Part shown: positions 44,541-54,787 of the stretch, piece by piece
Layout of the letters: every line of letters begins with the position of its first letter
Position numbering within the stretch: the stretch's first letter is position 1
NCBI RefSeq assembly: GCF_009882985.1
Contig: NZ_WTUZ01000021.1
Span: 1-64,000 of the forward strand
Length of the DNA stretch: 64,000 bases
DNA from: Paenibacillus silvestris
Lineage (GTDB): Bacteria > Bacillota > Bacilli > Paenibacillales > NBRC-103111
Reading direction: 5' to 3'
Made by a program: the position numbers and the translations under genes
Notes under the pieces: model-generated
The model's input: the letters and a program-made list of their open reading frames with translations, nothing else
Told to the model about the DNA's origin: nothing
Database searches by the model: none

Positions 44541-46919
44541 TTACTTGTGAATCCAAATCAATCCGGCAGAATTGTCTCTCGCTTCACCGATTACTCGGAA
44601 CTTCAAACCGAATTTCGGAACTAAACGGCCCGCATCTGGAATGAGCGTATTCGAATATAACTTGGCATCGGAGAATTCCTCAACGCCTGGCAGAGATTTG
44701 TAGTTATATTCGCCTCTCGTCTCATTATTAACGTACCAGGCAGGTGTTTTATCCAGCGAGAAAGCCGCATCCGCGACTTGATAACGGGTTGTTTGAGAGA
44801 CAGAATCTTGTCCATCTTTCTTGAACACCAGTGCCGCAGCATGAGAATCTACAACGCCAAGGAAGCCTTGGCCTGGATGAATGCCAACCCAGTTATCCAA
44901 GTAACTGTCATCGGCATACCAAACGACGAGTCCTGTATTGTATTTGACACCGCGGCTGAACGCTAGAGCCTTATCAGCTCCTTCGTAGTTTCTCCACTCC
45001 AGATAGTAGTAGTGCTTCTTGAATTCCATCCCATTCGATTGAACGAATCCGTCCAGTTTAAAAGCAGGAGCTCCTTCAGCGTCATCAGAGAACGCTACTT
45101 TCCCATCTACCGTTAATTTGGCGTTATCCATGGCAAAACCGTTCAAAGCCAGCCCGCCGTCAGTCACATAGTCGAAGTTCAGTGTCACTTTTTTACCAAT
45201 GAACGGTGCTAGGTTGTAGGACTTGTCCACCCAGGTTCCATTCGAGGTTTCGGCGCGCGCGTCACCGTTCGTATCATTGTCGCCGATAACATCCAACGTT
45301 ACTTCTTGTCCATCGTAAGTGGCCGCAGTCACCGTCATATAGTCGTATTCGAATTCAACCTCATATAAGGATTTGAAATCAAAGGTAGCGGTTTTTGCCT
45401 GCGTCAAATCAAATTCTGGTGTGGATAGTGTCGTATGCAAGTTATCGCCTTTTGTACTGTAATAGTAACGGGAGCCAAATGCGGGTTGAATGCCTTGTAC
45501 GGCCTTATCCGGCAGATTGACTTTGACAATTGCAGGGTTTTTCGACTTCGTTACGCTTTGATCAATGATCGCGGCTCTGCCCAATTGATTAATGTCAGAA
45601 GCGTTGACTTCCGCCACGTTGGCCCAATTGCCGCCCATCGTTTTCTGGAAGAAATCTTTATTTTGCGGTGAAAAAGAGGTCGGTGTGGTGCCGGCAATAT
45701 TTCCATTCCAGCTGCCGCCGCTCATAATGGACCAAGAAGCAATCGGCTCGCCTTGCCCTGTGTATTGGGTGTCGTACTCATCCGGCAGACCCAAGTCATG
45801 CCCGAATTCATGAGCAAATACGCCGACTGCCCCATCTTCAGGCTGTATCGTATAATCGTAAGCGGCCATTTTACCGCCCCAATAGTTGACAGGTGTTGAT
45901 GTGCCCGCAACTGGGTACACGCCGTCCAGCGTCCAACGATGAGACCAAATGGCATTGTCGCCTAAGGCTCCGCCGCCAGCCTCTTGACCCGTGCCCGCGT
46001 GGATGATCATCAAATGGTCGACTAGGCCGTCGGGTTCATTTTGATTGCCATCGCCGTCAAGGTCATACAAATCGAATTTATCATAATCGGCTAAGTTAAT
46101 GCCTTTGGCAACAGCAGCCTGAAGTGCATCTTTCACCAGATCACGAGGACCAAGCGGGGCTAAGTTATCATGTCCGCCAGCGGGATTATCATCTCCGTAC
46201 TGAACAGCACTGCCAGGAACCGTTAACCAATCGGAAACGTAGCCATCAACTGTATAGCTGCCACCGGATTGCTCTTCATAGTATTGTTTAAAGGTTTGAA
46301 TTTTCGAACCGTCAAACAATTTAAAATCCTTATCCCCAAACATGAGCTTGCGATAATGCTCAGGACTGAAGTCTTTGGCATACATGAAACCAGGCTCTTG
46401 TTTCACGTTGTTATGTTTGAGGTCCGCGAATTCTGTCAAAAGAACAAGAACTTTGTCCTCGCGAACAGGGCCGTTATAGCGATCTTGCCTTGCGGATGGT
46501 ATGGGGATGCCGTTTCCGTTTCCTATTTTGAGATTATCCATGCCGTGATTCATCTGCGATAATAATTTGACCTTTTGTTTGGCGACAAAGTCTTTTGACT
46601 TTTTATCCATTTCATCATGCAGTCTGTTCTTCTGATCTGTTTTTGAGTTTGCTAGTTTCTTATTTTTGACAGATAAATAGCTTTTTACCGCTTTGGAGAT
46701 TTGTTCAGGTGTTGCGCTTTTGGTTAAAAGCCCACGGTCCATTAGCCCTTTGGCCAGACGCTCATCGTTCACGATCATGGCATCGATCGGTGGTGCGTCC
46801 AGAGCCTCTAGCGCTTCTGAGTAGTCGGTTTCTGCTGCGGACACCGTGGATGCAAATAGTCCTACGGTTAAACTTGTTGCGAAAAACACGTGGGTCATTT
46901 TAAAAATGGTTTTATTCAA
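44541..46919 (-). CDS. inhA: Secreted M6-family metalloprotease (immune inhibitor A)
   Basis: 792 aa. Signal peptide ending SAA at ~29, pro-region, then peptidase M6 with the zinc motif [14 protein letters not shown] and the [12 protein letters not shown] Met-turn. After it come beta-sandwich and VEG-like regions to the end. In Bacillus InhA cleaves host antimicrobial peptides and other proteins; here it may serve general protein scavenging. Length is normal. Monocistronic, with an inverted repeat (46934-46993) upstream. Confidence 0.92.
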   Translation of the reverse strand: MNKTIFKMTHVFFATSLTVGLFASTVSAAETDYSEALEALDAPPIDAMIVNDERLAKGLMDRGLLTKSATPEQISKAVKSYLSVKNKKLANSKTDQKNRLHDEMDKKSKDFVAKQKVKLLSQMNHGMDNLKIGNGNGIPIPSARQDRYNGPVREDKVLVLLTEFADLKHNNVKQEPGFMYAKDFSPEHYRKLMFGDKDFKLFDGSKIQTFKQYYEEQSGGSYTVDGYVSDWLTVPGSAVQYGDDNPAGGHDNLAPLGPRDLVKDALQAAVAKGINLADYDKFDLYDLDGDGNQNEPDGLVDHLMIIHAGTGQEAGGGALGDNAIWSHRWTLDGVYPVAGTSTPVNYWGGKMAAYDYTIQPEDGAVGVFAHEFGHDLGLPDEYDTQYTGQGEPIASWSIMSGGSWNGNIAGTTPTSFSPQNKDFFQKTMGGNWANVAEVNASDINQLGRAAIIDQSVTKSKNPAIVKVNLPDKAVQGIQPAFGSRYYYSTKGDNLHTTLSTPEFDLTQAKTATFDFKSLYEVEFEYDYMTVTAATYDGQEVTLDVIGDNDTNGDARAETSNGTWVDKSYNLAPFIGKKVTLNFDYVTDGGLALNGFAMDNAKLTVDGKVAFSDDAEGAPAFKLDGFVQSNGMEFKKHYYYLEWRNYEGADKALAFSRGVKYNTGLVVWYADDSYLDNWVGIHPGQGFLGVVDSHAAALVFKKDGQDSVSQTTRYQVADAAFSLDKTPAWYVNNETRGEYNYKSLPGVEEFSDAKLYSNTLIPDAGRLVPKFGLKFRVIGEARDNSAGLIWIHK

Positions 46920-46933
46920 TAATCAAACCTCCT

Positions 46934-46993
46934 ACTAGAAAATTTAATTGACCGTTGTACAGTTAAATTAAATAATAGATTCCCAATTCTAGT
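46934..46993. promoter_or_regulatory. Nested inverted repeats upstream of inhA
   Basis: ACTAGAA (46934-46940) pairs with TTCTAGT (46987-46993); inside, AATTTAAT pairs with GTTAAATT. This surrounds the likely inhA promoter and may be a regulator site. Confidence 0.35.
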
Positions 46994-47138
46994 AAGTGCT
47001 GCTAGACCTGCACAATTTGACCTACCACATATTTCCTTATTCGACTTTTCCGGCTGTTTGTAGGGGTGGATTATGTAGAATAAAAGGGAATGAAAGAGGG
47101 TAATTTATCCAAAAAGGGGTTATCAGGAGGTTCTCATT

Positions 47139-47210
47139 ATGTCATTCGACCCAAGAAAAGACCCATTTCAACAATTTCTAAAAGTGGATCTGCCCGTTCA
47201 AAAAAAATAA
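47139..47210 (+). CDS. Possible 23-residue microprotein
   Basis: MSFDPRKDPFQQFLKVDLP followed by VQKK and a stop. AGGAGG stands eight bases before ATG 47139, the best ribosome site in this spacer. No signal or membrane segment. It ends 70 bases before the LtrA gene. It may be a regulatory leader peptide or an independent microprotein; no homologue comes to mind. Confidence 0.45.
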   Translation: MSFDPRKDPFQQFLKVDLPVQKK

Positions 47211-47280
47211 CAATCATCCCCCGTTAGTTCGGTATAATATAGGCAGTAAGCGATATGAATCTATTAAATGGGGGACTGAT

Positions 47281-48375
47281 ATGAACATAGCGAAGAAAGT
47301 AACGTGGTTGGAGCTTTTTTACGACTTGCTGTTTGTAGCGGCCGTTTCTAAGGCTACACATGTGCTGCTGCATGCGGACCACGGGACGATTTCACTTGAG
47401 TATATCCTCAAATTTATACTCATTTTTATTCCAATCTGGTGGGCATGGGTAGGGCAGACGCTGTTTAACAACCGATATGGGCAGGATGTGTTCACTCACC
47501 GAATTTACATGATCCTGCAGCTGTTTTTTGTGCTTATTATGACATTCAGTTTATCTACGGACTTTGATCGGTACTACGTTCCATTTTTCATAGGATACAT
47601 AGGCTCGAGGTTTTTGACAGCTATTCAGTATTTAGCGATTCACAAAGGTGAAGTATCCCACCGGGCAGCGACAGCACGGTATCTGGGGACGCGGTTTTGG
47701 ATAGGAATCGTGATTTCAAGTGCATCGTTATTTTTCGACTCCTGGGTGAGGTATTTGATTCTTTACGCGGGAATTGCGGTGGATGTTCTTCTGCCGGTCA
47801 TCGGTAGACGGATCTTGGTACATACGCCTATTAATACGCATCACTTATTGGAGCGTTTTGCTCTGTTTACCTTGATTCTTTTAGGAGAATTAGTGGTGAG
47901 CACGTTGGCAGTTTTACAGAATAGCAACGGCACATGGGATTCGATTATGTTCGCAGCATTAGCTTTTATACTCGTCATTGCCATTTGGTGGCAGTATTTT
48001 GAGAATATCGAGAGGAAAGTAGATAAGGCGCTGCAAACTGTGGGGCAAACGATTATTTACGGTCATTTATTCGTTTATTTATCTCTGAGTACCATCGCGG
48101 CATCGATTCAGCTGCTATTTCTGAAGGAATTGAACTACCACTTTATTTTGACGATGGTATTTCTCTCCGTTCTGATGTATTTCGTCTCGACGACGGTCAT
48201 TTTTCATCGGTACAGGCATAAGCATCTTCAGCTAAGACCGATTCATTTGGTTTTATTTTTAGGGATTCTTGGTGGTTTTTTTGTGATAGATTTGTTTGTG
48301 GTTGTACCTAACTATGTGATTATTGCTGAAGTGGCGCTGTTTTTTCTGGTTTATGCGAGATTAGCAACCCGTTAG
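47281..48375 (+). CDS. LtrA-family (low temperature requirement A) membrane protein
   Basis: 364 aa with about ten hydrophobic segments. VTWLELFYDLLFVAAVSKATHVL at the start and ALFTLILLGELVVST in the middle are characteristic of LtrA proteins. Biochemical role unknown; named from a Listeria mutant that fails to grow in the cold. GGGGG precedes ATG 47281. Confidence 0.88.
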   Translation: MNIAKKVTWLELFYDLLFVAAVSKATHVLLHADHGTISLEYILKFILIFIPIWWAWVGQTLFNNRYGQDVFTHRIYMILQLFFVLIMTFSLSTDFDRYYVPFFIGYIGSRFLTAIQYLAIHKGEVSHRAATARYLGTRFWIGIVISSASLFFDSWVRYLILYAGIAVDVLLPVIGRRILVHTPINTHHLLERFALFTLILLGELVVSTLAVLQNSNGTWDSIMFAALAFILVIAIWWQYFENIERKVDKALQTVGQTIIYGHLFVYLSLSTIAASIQLLFLKELNYHFILTMVFLSVLMYFVSTTVIFHRYRHKHLQLRPIHLVLFLGILGGFFVIDLFVVVPNYVIIAEVALFFLVYARLATR

Positions 48376-48422
48376 TTGTCCAAGAATGCAAATAGGCAAG
48401 TATTCAAGGGAGGTACCGCTCA

Positions 48423-49340
48423 ATGATTTCATTTCCGAAAATAACGCAAGAAAAGCTGCTGCAGCGACTAGCTCATCCAACTAAAAAAGTCCGCATGGTG
48501 CTTGATACGGATACCTATAATGAAATCGACGATCAATTCGCTGTCGTATATGCGCTGAAATCCCCTGGGCAGCTGCAGATTGAGGCTTTTTATGCGGCTC
48601 CATTTCATAATGAATTGTCAGATGGACCAGCAGATGGCATGGAGAAAAGCTATCAAGAACTGCAGAAAATAGCTGCCCTGCTGCCGGAAATGTCAGAAGT
48701 CCCGATTTATCGCGGATCGACGGGATATTTATCTGGAGCGGAATCTCCGCAAGATAGCGATGCGGCGAGAAACTTGGTGGAGCGGGCGATGGCCTCCCCT
48801 GAGGATGATCCGCTTTATGTGGTGGCAATCGGCGCCATTACGAATGTTGCTTCGGCGATACTGATGGAGCCGCGCATCATTGAGAAAATCGTCGTCGTCT
48901 GGTTGGGCGGGCATGCTCTGTCTTGGCCTGATACTAAGGAATTCAACCTTGCGCAGGATTTGCACGCGTCTCGAACTGTGCTTAATTGCGGCGTGCCGCT
49001 CGTATTAATTCCGTGTATGGGCGTCACTTCGCACCTGCTCACAACATTGCCGGAAGTGCGTGAGTTTGTGTTGGACAAAGGTGAAATTGGGAAGTATCTC
49101 TATGAAACTTATGAGAAGTGTGCGAAGGACCATTTTGCCTATTCCCGTGTGATTTGGGATATTGCGACGATAGCTTATTTGGTGGAGGAAAGCTGGCTGC
49201 CCAATGAGCTCGTGCACAGTCCGATTCTGTCGGAGGATTTCCGCTACAGTTACGATGCTTCGCGGCACTTTATTCGGTATGTTCACTTTGTTCGGCGTGA
49301 CCGTGTGTTTAGGGATTTCTTCAGCAAGCTGGAAGGCTGA
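48423..49340 (+). CDS. Inosine/uridine-preferring nucleoside hydrolase family protein
   Basis: 305 aa. MVLDTDTYNEIDDQFAVVYAL holds the calcium-binding Asp cluster of the family; VAIGAITNVASAIL and VVWLGGHAL follow in order. It should cleave the N-glycosidic bond of a ribonucleoside. GGGAGG precedes ATG 48423. A sugar kinase follows after 80 bases, which could phosphorylate a released sugar, though that pairing is inference. Confidence 0.87.
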   Translation: MISFPKITQEKLLQRLAHPTKKVRMVLDTDTYNEIDDQFAVVYALKSPGQLQIEAFYAAPFHNELSDGPADGMEKSYQELQKIAALLPEMSEVPIYRGSTGYLSGAESPQDSDAARNLVERAMASPEDDPLYVVAIGAITNVASAILMEPRIIEKIVVVWLGGHALSWPDTKEFNLAQDLHASRTVLNCGVPLVLIPCMGVTSHLLTTLPEVREFVLDKGEIGKYLYETYEKCAKDHFAYSRVIWDIATIAYLVEESWLPNELVHSPILSEDFRYSYDASRHFIRYVHFVRRDRVFRDFFSKLEG

Positions 49341-49366
49341 GGTTTAACGCCGATTCCATTTATTCC

Positions 49367-49401
49367 TTCCGAGGCCGTACAATCGGTACCGCCCCTCGGA
49401 A
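49367..49401. other. Stem-loop in the spacer ahead of the FGGY kinase gene
   Basis: TTCCGAGG pairs with CCTCGGAA around a 19-nt loop, ending about seven bases before the GAGGAG ribosome site. No T run. It could tune message stability. Confidence 0.45.
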
Positions 49402-49420
49402 CATGTGAGGAGCTAAGCTT

Positions 49421-50788
49421 ATGTACTTAGCGGGGATTGATATCGGCACGACATCCATATGTCTCATCGTGACTAGCGCTGAGGATGGGCGCGTCATACG
49501 GACTGTTTCCACGAAGAATGATGCTGCGCTGCCTTCGAAGGAACTTTGGGAACGTGCCCAGAATGCGGACAGGATTGTCAAGCATGTTCAATCGTTAATT
49601 GAAGAATGTCAGGATAACTGGGAGGATGTTCGAGTAATTGGGATCTCCTGTCAGATGCACGGCGTGTTGTATGTTAACCAAGAAGGGCGTGCAGTCAGCC
49701 CACTTGTGACTTGGCAGGATGGCCGTGGCGAACTGCTTTTGGAATCAGGCCGATCGTATGCCTCTAAGTTAAGTGAACTTACTGGCTATGATTTGCATAC
49801 CGGATATGGTTTAGTTACCCATTTCTATCTGACGATGCAGGGGAATCTTCCGAACGGTGCAGCGAAGCTGTGTACGATAGGTGATTATGTGGCCATGCGG
49901 CTTTGCGATGAGAAGACACCTCGCATCGACAGCTCGAATGCAGCAAGCATAGGTCTTTTCACACTACCCGGCAGGCAGTTTGACAAAGAAAAGCTAATTG
50001 CAGCGGGGATGGATGCTGAATTCCTGCCTGAGCTCGCCCATCATCATCCAATAGCTGGAGAAACGGCAGATGGGAAAAAGGTGCTGTGGGCAATCGGTGA
50101 TAACCAGGCCAGCTTTTTGGGTGCTGTACCTTCTTTCCAAGGAACCTTGCTTGTTAATATCGGTACAGGTTCGCAAGTATCGATCTATTCGCCAGCATAT
50201 ATCGAATGCTCACATCTAGAAACGCGCCCTTTCATGGATGAGGGGTACTTGCTTGTGGGAGCTTCGCTCAGTGGAGGGAAATCGTATGAGCTGCTTGAGC
50301 AATTTTTTCGTGAGGTGATTAGCACATTCGGATTGCTAGATGATAGAAGCCTCTACGAAACTATGAATCGATTGGCGGAAGAGGCACTCATAGATTCAGT
50401 GCCTCCGCTTAAGGTAGGGACGCAGTTTTACGGCACAAGAGAGCATCCGCATAGGACTGGAAGCATTGAAGGAATTGGGCCCAATAATTTTAATCCCGGG
50501 AAGCTAATTGCGGGCTTTCTGCATGGCATCCTGGATGAATTGGATGGGTTCACGAAATCCCTTCCAGCTGAACTTCTGGGTCCGTTAACAAGGCTAGCAG
50601 CTTCTGGCAATGGGATACGCAAGAATGGGGCTATGCAGCAGCTAGCCAGAACCAAATGGGGGCTGCCGCTTCAGTTCGCAAGAGTGAAAGAGGAAGCTGC
50701 ATTTGGCGCTGCTGTTCATGCCGCAGTTGGAAGCGGAATTTATAGCGATTATGCAAAGGCACTTCATAAGATGCAAAAGAGCGATTAG
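49421..50788 (+). CDS. FGGY-family sugar kinase, sedoheptulokinase-like
   Basis: 455 aa ASKHA fold: LAGIDIGTTSICLIV for phosphate 1, ISCQMHGVLYV, VTWQDGRGELL and NIGTGSQVSIYS in the second half. QMHG and WQDGR fit the sedoheptulokinase branch rather than xylulo- or glycerol kinase. Shape of the active-site loop is compatible with a heptulose or pentulose. GAGGAG precedes ATG 49421. Confidence 0.8.
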   Translation: MYLAGIDIGTTSICLIVTSAEDGRVIRTVSTKNDAALPSKELWERAQNADRIVKHVQSLIEECQDNWEDVRVIGISCQMHGVLYVNQEGRAVSPLVTWQDGRGELLLESGRSYASKLSELTGYDLHTGYGLVTHFYLTMQGNLPNGAAKLCTIGDYVAMRLCDEKTPRIDSSNAASIGLFTLPGRQFDKEKLIAAGMDAEFLPELAHHHPIAGETADGKKVLWAIGDNQASFLGAVPSFQGTLLVNIGTGSQVSIYSPAYIECSHLETRPFMDEGYLLVGASLSGGKSYELLEQFFREVISTFGLLDDRSLYETMNRLAEEALIDSVPPLKVGTQFYGTREHPHRTGSIEGIGPNNFNPGKLIAGFLHGILDELDGFTKSLPAELLGPLTRLAASGNGIRKNGAMQQLARTKWGLPLQFARVKEEAAFGAAVHAAVGSGIYSDYAKALHKMQKSD

Positions 50789-50831
50789 GATGAGAAGTAA
50801 CCACGAAAGAGGAGAAGGGAGCATGAGAATG

Positions 50832-51932
50832 CTACGGACTCCTCTTTCTTTTTTTAAACCGCGTGATGATAAACATGAGGGGAATGAACACGGCAGTGAA
50901 ATAGATGCCTGTCATGCCATAGAAATAATTCACTGACTGTAACCGGTCATGATCTGTGACAATAAGCTGCGCGACAATGAACAACACAAGGATGATGATC
51001 AAGGAAATACGTGGATTCGCGTGGATGGCAAGCTTCAAACTGCGTGTAGATGACCACACGCTTATCGAGATATTGGCTAACATTTTAACAAACCAGATGG
51101 AGATTACAAGATATTCCACTCTTTGCATCAATGGAAATTCGACAATCGAAATCATGTTCAGTGTCGGCCAAATGATGTGAATAATCTGCCCCTGACTGTA
51201 ATACATGAACGCAACAAGGCACACCTGCATGTACATGCAGATTGCGGTGGCAATGGCAAACTGCGCCCATTTCTGTGATTTCGACTGCTGCTCGATGAAT
51301 GGATACACGACCAAGAGCACTTCGAATCCTAGAAAGTGAGGAAACATGGTTTCGGTAGACTTGAGGATTTGCACAGTCGAATGATTGAGGAGAGGCAGCA
51401 AGTTTTGTGGATGCAAATAGGAAATAACCATTATTGTCAGCGGTGCAATAAAAAGAAAAATACTGCATGTTGCCCAGAAGCTTACACCAGTAACCGTTCG
51501 AAAACCACCAGATACGGTGTAATAAATAAGTACAAGCGCAACCAACGTAATTGGCATCATTTGCATGTAGGGAAATATCCAAATCTGAACGACTTCAATA
51601 TAGGTTCTAAATGTACAGAAAGCGCCAAAACTAAAATATAACGCTATGACGAGGTTAAGGCCTGTCCCAATAATTTTACCGAAATAGCGGCGGTTAAGAG
51701 ATATAATCGTTGTATCCGTCTGATTAAGGCTCGATAGAATCTTATACATCATCCAGATGATGAGATGCACGGCAGCAGCCGCAATTAATATGGAAAGCCA
51801 AGCATCGTACCCAGCATCTTTGACAAGATCACGCTGAAAATACATCATACCAACATCTATCACACTGGAATAAATAATGAAAAAAAGTAGGTAAGGAGAA
51901 ACCGAGAATTTTTTATGTGCTTCCTGATTCAT
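50832..51932 (-). CDS. gerAB: Spore germinant-receptor permease-like subunit B
   Basis: About 366 aa, amino-acid permease-like with ten membrane spans; start MNQEAHKKFSVSPYLLFFII is standard for GerAB/YndE proteins. Sits in the spore inner membrane and binds germinant. The frame is open back to 51986, but M at 51932 gives the normal N-terminus. Its ribosome site is a run of ten G (51943-51952). Last gene of the ger operon, in order A-C-B. Confidence 0.92.
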   Translation of the reverse strand: MNQEAHKKFSVSPYLLFFIIYSSVIDVGMMYFQRDLVKDAGYDAWLSILIAAAAVHLIIWMMYKILSSLNQTDTTIISLNRRYFGKIIGTGLNLVIALYFSFGAFCTFRTYIEVVQIWIFPYMQMMPITLVALVLIYYTVSGGFRTVTGVSFWATCSIFLFIAPLTIMVISYLHPQNLLPLLNHSTVQILKSTETMFPHFLGFEVLLVVYPFIEQQSKSQKWAQFAIATAICMYMQVCLVAFMYYSQGQIIHIIWPTLNMISIVEFPLMQRVEYLVISIWFVKMLANISISVWSSTRSLKLAIHANPRISLIIILVLFIVAQLIVTDHDRLQSVNYFYGMTGIYFTAVFIPLMFIITRFKKRKRSP

Positions 51933-51942
51933 TGCTGTAAAT

Positions 51943-51952
51943 CCCCCCCCCC
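51943..51952 (-). promoter_or_regulatory. Ten-base G tract at the gerAB ribosome-binding site
   Basis: On the coding strand ten consecutive G lie ten bases before the gerAB start, and serve as Shine-Dalgarno sequence. Such tracts slip during replication; a change in length alters spacing between the site and ATG, not the frame. Confidence 0.7.
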
Positions 51953-51969
51953 TGTTACTCATACCGCTC

Positions 51970-53064
51970 TTATAATTCTCCAACACCGCTTTGCTCGACA
52001 GATAATTGAACGGTTACATGCGTACGCAGCTGCGGGTAAGTTTCGTAAAAATCCTTTTCATTCCAGCTCCTTGTTCGGCTTCTGACGAAATCGCCGAGCC
52101 CGATTGGATCTACCTTCTTGGACTGGCAGAGCGCAATGAAGTCCTGGACTTCTTTTTCTAAATACTTGCCGAGTTGTTTTTCAAAATCATCCATCTCTTC
52201 CTTCGTATTGAACTTCAGCCAGCTCGGAATATCTTTCACCATCACCCTGACTTTTAGCGCAATGTCAACGACCGGCTCCGGGGCAGATGTGTTGTAATGA
52301 TAGTGTACCTTAGAAGCAATGCTCTTCATTAGCACGTAATCGTGAATCGTAGAATTGTCTTTATCGCCTTTCATGGGCATCAGCAAGTTTCCGTTTCGAG
52401 AAGAATCTGTCAATAATTTAAGCAGGAAGGCTTCTCTAATACTCACCATCGTAACGAATTTATCATGTTTAAATAACGCTAAACCATCAATCTTCACTGA
52501 TCCGCTTTCGACCGTGAAATAGGGCAGGAAAATATCACGGCCCTCGCCATAATAATTAAATAAGATATGCTTGAAATTCAATCTAGGCAGGTTGCCTGAT
52601 TGGATATTTTGCTCAACCATACGCATGAGATAGAGCGATTCCTGGGCTTTATTAGCGACAGCCATCAGTTTAGAAGCCTCCATGCCCGTTACGCCCATCT
52701 GAATCCTGCTGGCTATCTTCGGATCTCGGCAGAAACCGCTAATTACCGGCCCGATTCCCATCTCTGCATACGCTTTTGAGAAAATCACCATGCCCATTTG
52801 TCCGTATTGAATGGTTTTGCTTGTTTTGGTGTTTAAGCGTGGAATCATATCAAAACTGGAGTCAGAGCTAGTTAGCAGCAGCTGTGAGCTGACTTTTCCC
52901 TTTTCCGTATAGTTGGACGTGATGACCGAACAAAGGGAGCGATCGCCAACTTTATCATAACCCGCCGTTTGCACAAGCTGTATTTTATTGATGATCTGCT
53001 GGTTGCTGCTGCACCCAACGACAAGTACACATGAGAACAGAGCCATAACAGCTTTATAGACCAT
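51970..53064 (-). CDS. gerAC: Spore germinant-receptor lipoprotein subunit C
   Basis: 364 aa Ger(x)C-family lipoprotein: signal with VVGC lipobox (Cys18), then the GerAC domains (SQLLLTSSDSSFDMIPRLNT; late DPIGLGDFVRSR). Anchored on the outer side of the spore inner membrane as part of the germinant receptor. It starts 27 bases after gerAA and its stop lies 37 bases before the gerAB start. Confidence 0.92.
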   Translation of the reverse strand: MVYKAVMALFSCVLVVGCSSNQQIINKIQLVQTAGYDKVGDRSLCSVITSNYTEKGKVSSQLLLTSSDSSFDMIPRLNTKTSKTIQYGQMGMVIFSKAYAEMGIGPVISGFCRDPKIASRIQMGVTGMEASKLMAVANKAQESLYLMRMVEQNIQSGNLPRLNFKHILFNYYGEGRDIFLPYFTVESGSVKIDGLALFKHDKFVTMVSIREAFLLKLLTDSSRNGNLLMPMKGDKDNSTIHDYVLMKSIASKVHYHYNTSAPEPVVDIALKVRVMVKDIPSWLKFNTKEEMDDFEKQLGKYLEKEVQDFIALCQSKKVDPIGLGDFVRSRTRSWNEKDFYETYPQLRTHVTVQLSVEQSGVGEL

Positions 53065-53091
53065 GCAGGCTCACTTTCCTTTCCAGTACAT

Positions 53092-54639
53092 TCATTCCTG
53101 CTCCCAATCGCTTTTCTTTTTCCGCGGTTTAGGCATGTATCGGAGTATCGTCTCCGGTTTCAAGTAGGACAGTCTTTTATTTGTATATTGATAGGAAGAT
53201 CGAATGAAGCTGTCTCTAAGATCCATAGGCCGCAAAGGGTAGAGGGGTACCGTGTAAGGGCTCCCGAGCGATGTCAATCTAGTTATATGAATAAGGATAA
53301 AGCAGATGCCGAAAATCAATCCGATTCCTCCCCAGAATGAGGACATTATGATGACTGGAAATCGTAGAAAGCGGATCGTATTTGACATTTTGTAAATAGG
53401 TGTTGCAAAGGAGGCCAGCGCAGATAATGACACGATGATGATCAAAATATTGCTCGCCAAGGCAGCTTCAACGGCAGCTTGTCCGACAATAATACCACCG
53501 ACAATACCAAGTGTTTGTCCAATCTTGGTGGGCAGCCTAGCTCCAGCTTCGCGGAGAAATTCAATGGTGATTTCCAAAAAAAGCACCTCTAATACCGGAG
53601 AAAACGGCACATTCTGTCTGGAGAAAATAAGCGGCTGCAGCAAATCCTGCGGAATGACTTCGTAATGAAACGTTGTAATCGCCGTATACAAGGCAGACGC
53701 AAAAAGTGAAAAAACAACACCGAAGATGCGTATGATTCTAAAAAAAGAGCCTAAGATCCAAGGCAAGTAATAATCTTCCGGCGAAATGAAGAAATCATAC
53801 AGCGTAGAAGGGCCTGTAATAAAATAGGGAGACCCATCGCTCATTACGGCAACTTGCCCAGAAATTAATGAGTAGATGACACGGTCTCTTCGTTCGGTTG
53901 ATATAAATAATGGGAATGGCGAGAGTGTATTGTCAGAGATGATTTGATCTAGCTGTGAAGTATCAAAGACGACTTCAAAATCGATATCGCTTATTCGCTG
54001 CTCGATAATTGCCACATTATCCTTGCTCGCAATGCCGTCGATATAGACGATAGCAACTCTGGAACTGGATAAGCTGCCGACCGTCAACGTCTTTACGATC
54101 AGATTAGGGATCGTGAACTGGCTGCGAAGCAGGTGCAGGTTGATGTCGAGGTCTTCGACAAAGCCAACCTTGGGTCCCACCACACTGAATTCATTATCCG
54201 TATCATTGCTTTTGCGCAGCCCTGCTTTACTGATTAATGGAATTAACGCACATAAAGCATCTTTGGCATCTTTTTGGATAATCGCATATCCCTGAAAAAG
54301 CCTAGTCTGGATTTCCGCTATTTGGTCGATAATTTGAATGCCTTCAATGGTTATTAGCTGTTTTAAATCATTCAGATGTTCAATTTCTGTTCCTGCCGCG
54401 TTGCTTTCAATCGCACGCAGCAGCTGCTCTTGCAGAAGATGTTCATCAATCAGCGTCTTATAGTAATGAATGGTTAGCGGAGGTTTAGTGAATGCAATCG
54501 TGCTGCTGGTAAAGTCGCTGGACCTTTTCGCGAGTTGGAGCAATTGTTCAATGTCTTCGGCCTTCGTATTCAGCATTGCGCATGTCATCCATTCTTCCTT
54601 TTTGTTGGTATTTTTTGTTATTTGCTGATTTTTATGCAT
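53092..54639 (-). CDS. gerAA: Spore germinant-receptor subunit A
   Basis: 515 aa: soluble N-terminal GerAA domains (IEQLLQLAKRSSDF; YIDGIASKDNVAIIEQRI; VYSLISGQVAVMSDGSPYF) followed by about five membrane helices from ~290, including FLEITIEFLREAGARLP and GIVGGIIVGQAAVEA. First gene of the operon; AGGGGAG precedes the start. A-C-B order differs from the A-B-C order of B. subtilis gerA. The germinant cannot be inferred. Confidence 0.94.
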   Translation of the reverse strand: MHKNQQITKNTNKKEEWMTCAMLNTKAEDIEQLLQLAKRSSDFTSSTIAFTKPPLTIHYYKTLIDEHLLQEQLLRAIESNAAGTEIEHLNDLKQLITIEGIQIIDQIAEIQTRLFQGYAIIQKDAKDALCALIPLISKAGLRKSNDTDNEFSVVGPKVGFVEDLDINLHLLRSQFTIPNLIVKTLTVGSLSSSRVAIVYIDGIASKDNVAIIEQRISDIDFEVVFDTSQLDQIISDNTLSPFPLFISTERRDRVIYSLISGQVAVMSDGSPYFITGPSTLYDFFISPEDYYLPWILGSFFRIIRIFGVVFSLFASALYTAITTFHYEVIPQDLLQPLIFSRQNVPFSPVLEVLFLEITIEFLREAGARLPTKIGQTLGIVGGIIVGQAAVEAALASNILIIIVSLSALASFATPIYKMSNTIRFLRFPVIIMSSFWGGIGLIFGICFILIHITRLTSLGSPYTVPLYPLRPMDLRDSFIRSSYQYTNKRLSYLKPETILRYMPKPRKKKSDWEQE

Positions 54640-54787
54640 CTGCTCCCCTAATTGTTTAGGGAATGAATGTTAACTAGTTTATTTAGTCAATTATTACAAT
54701 TGATAGCCCTATTAGCCTGTGCTATACTCTAGGCAACTTTTGGTAGTTTCAAAAGGATCAATGGGATAAAGGGGAGGAAACATTCAC

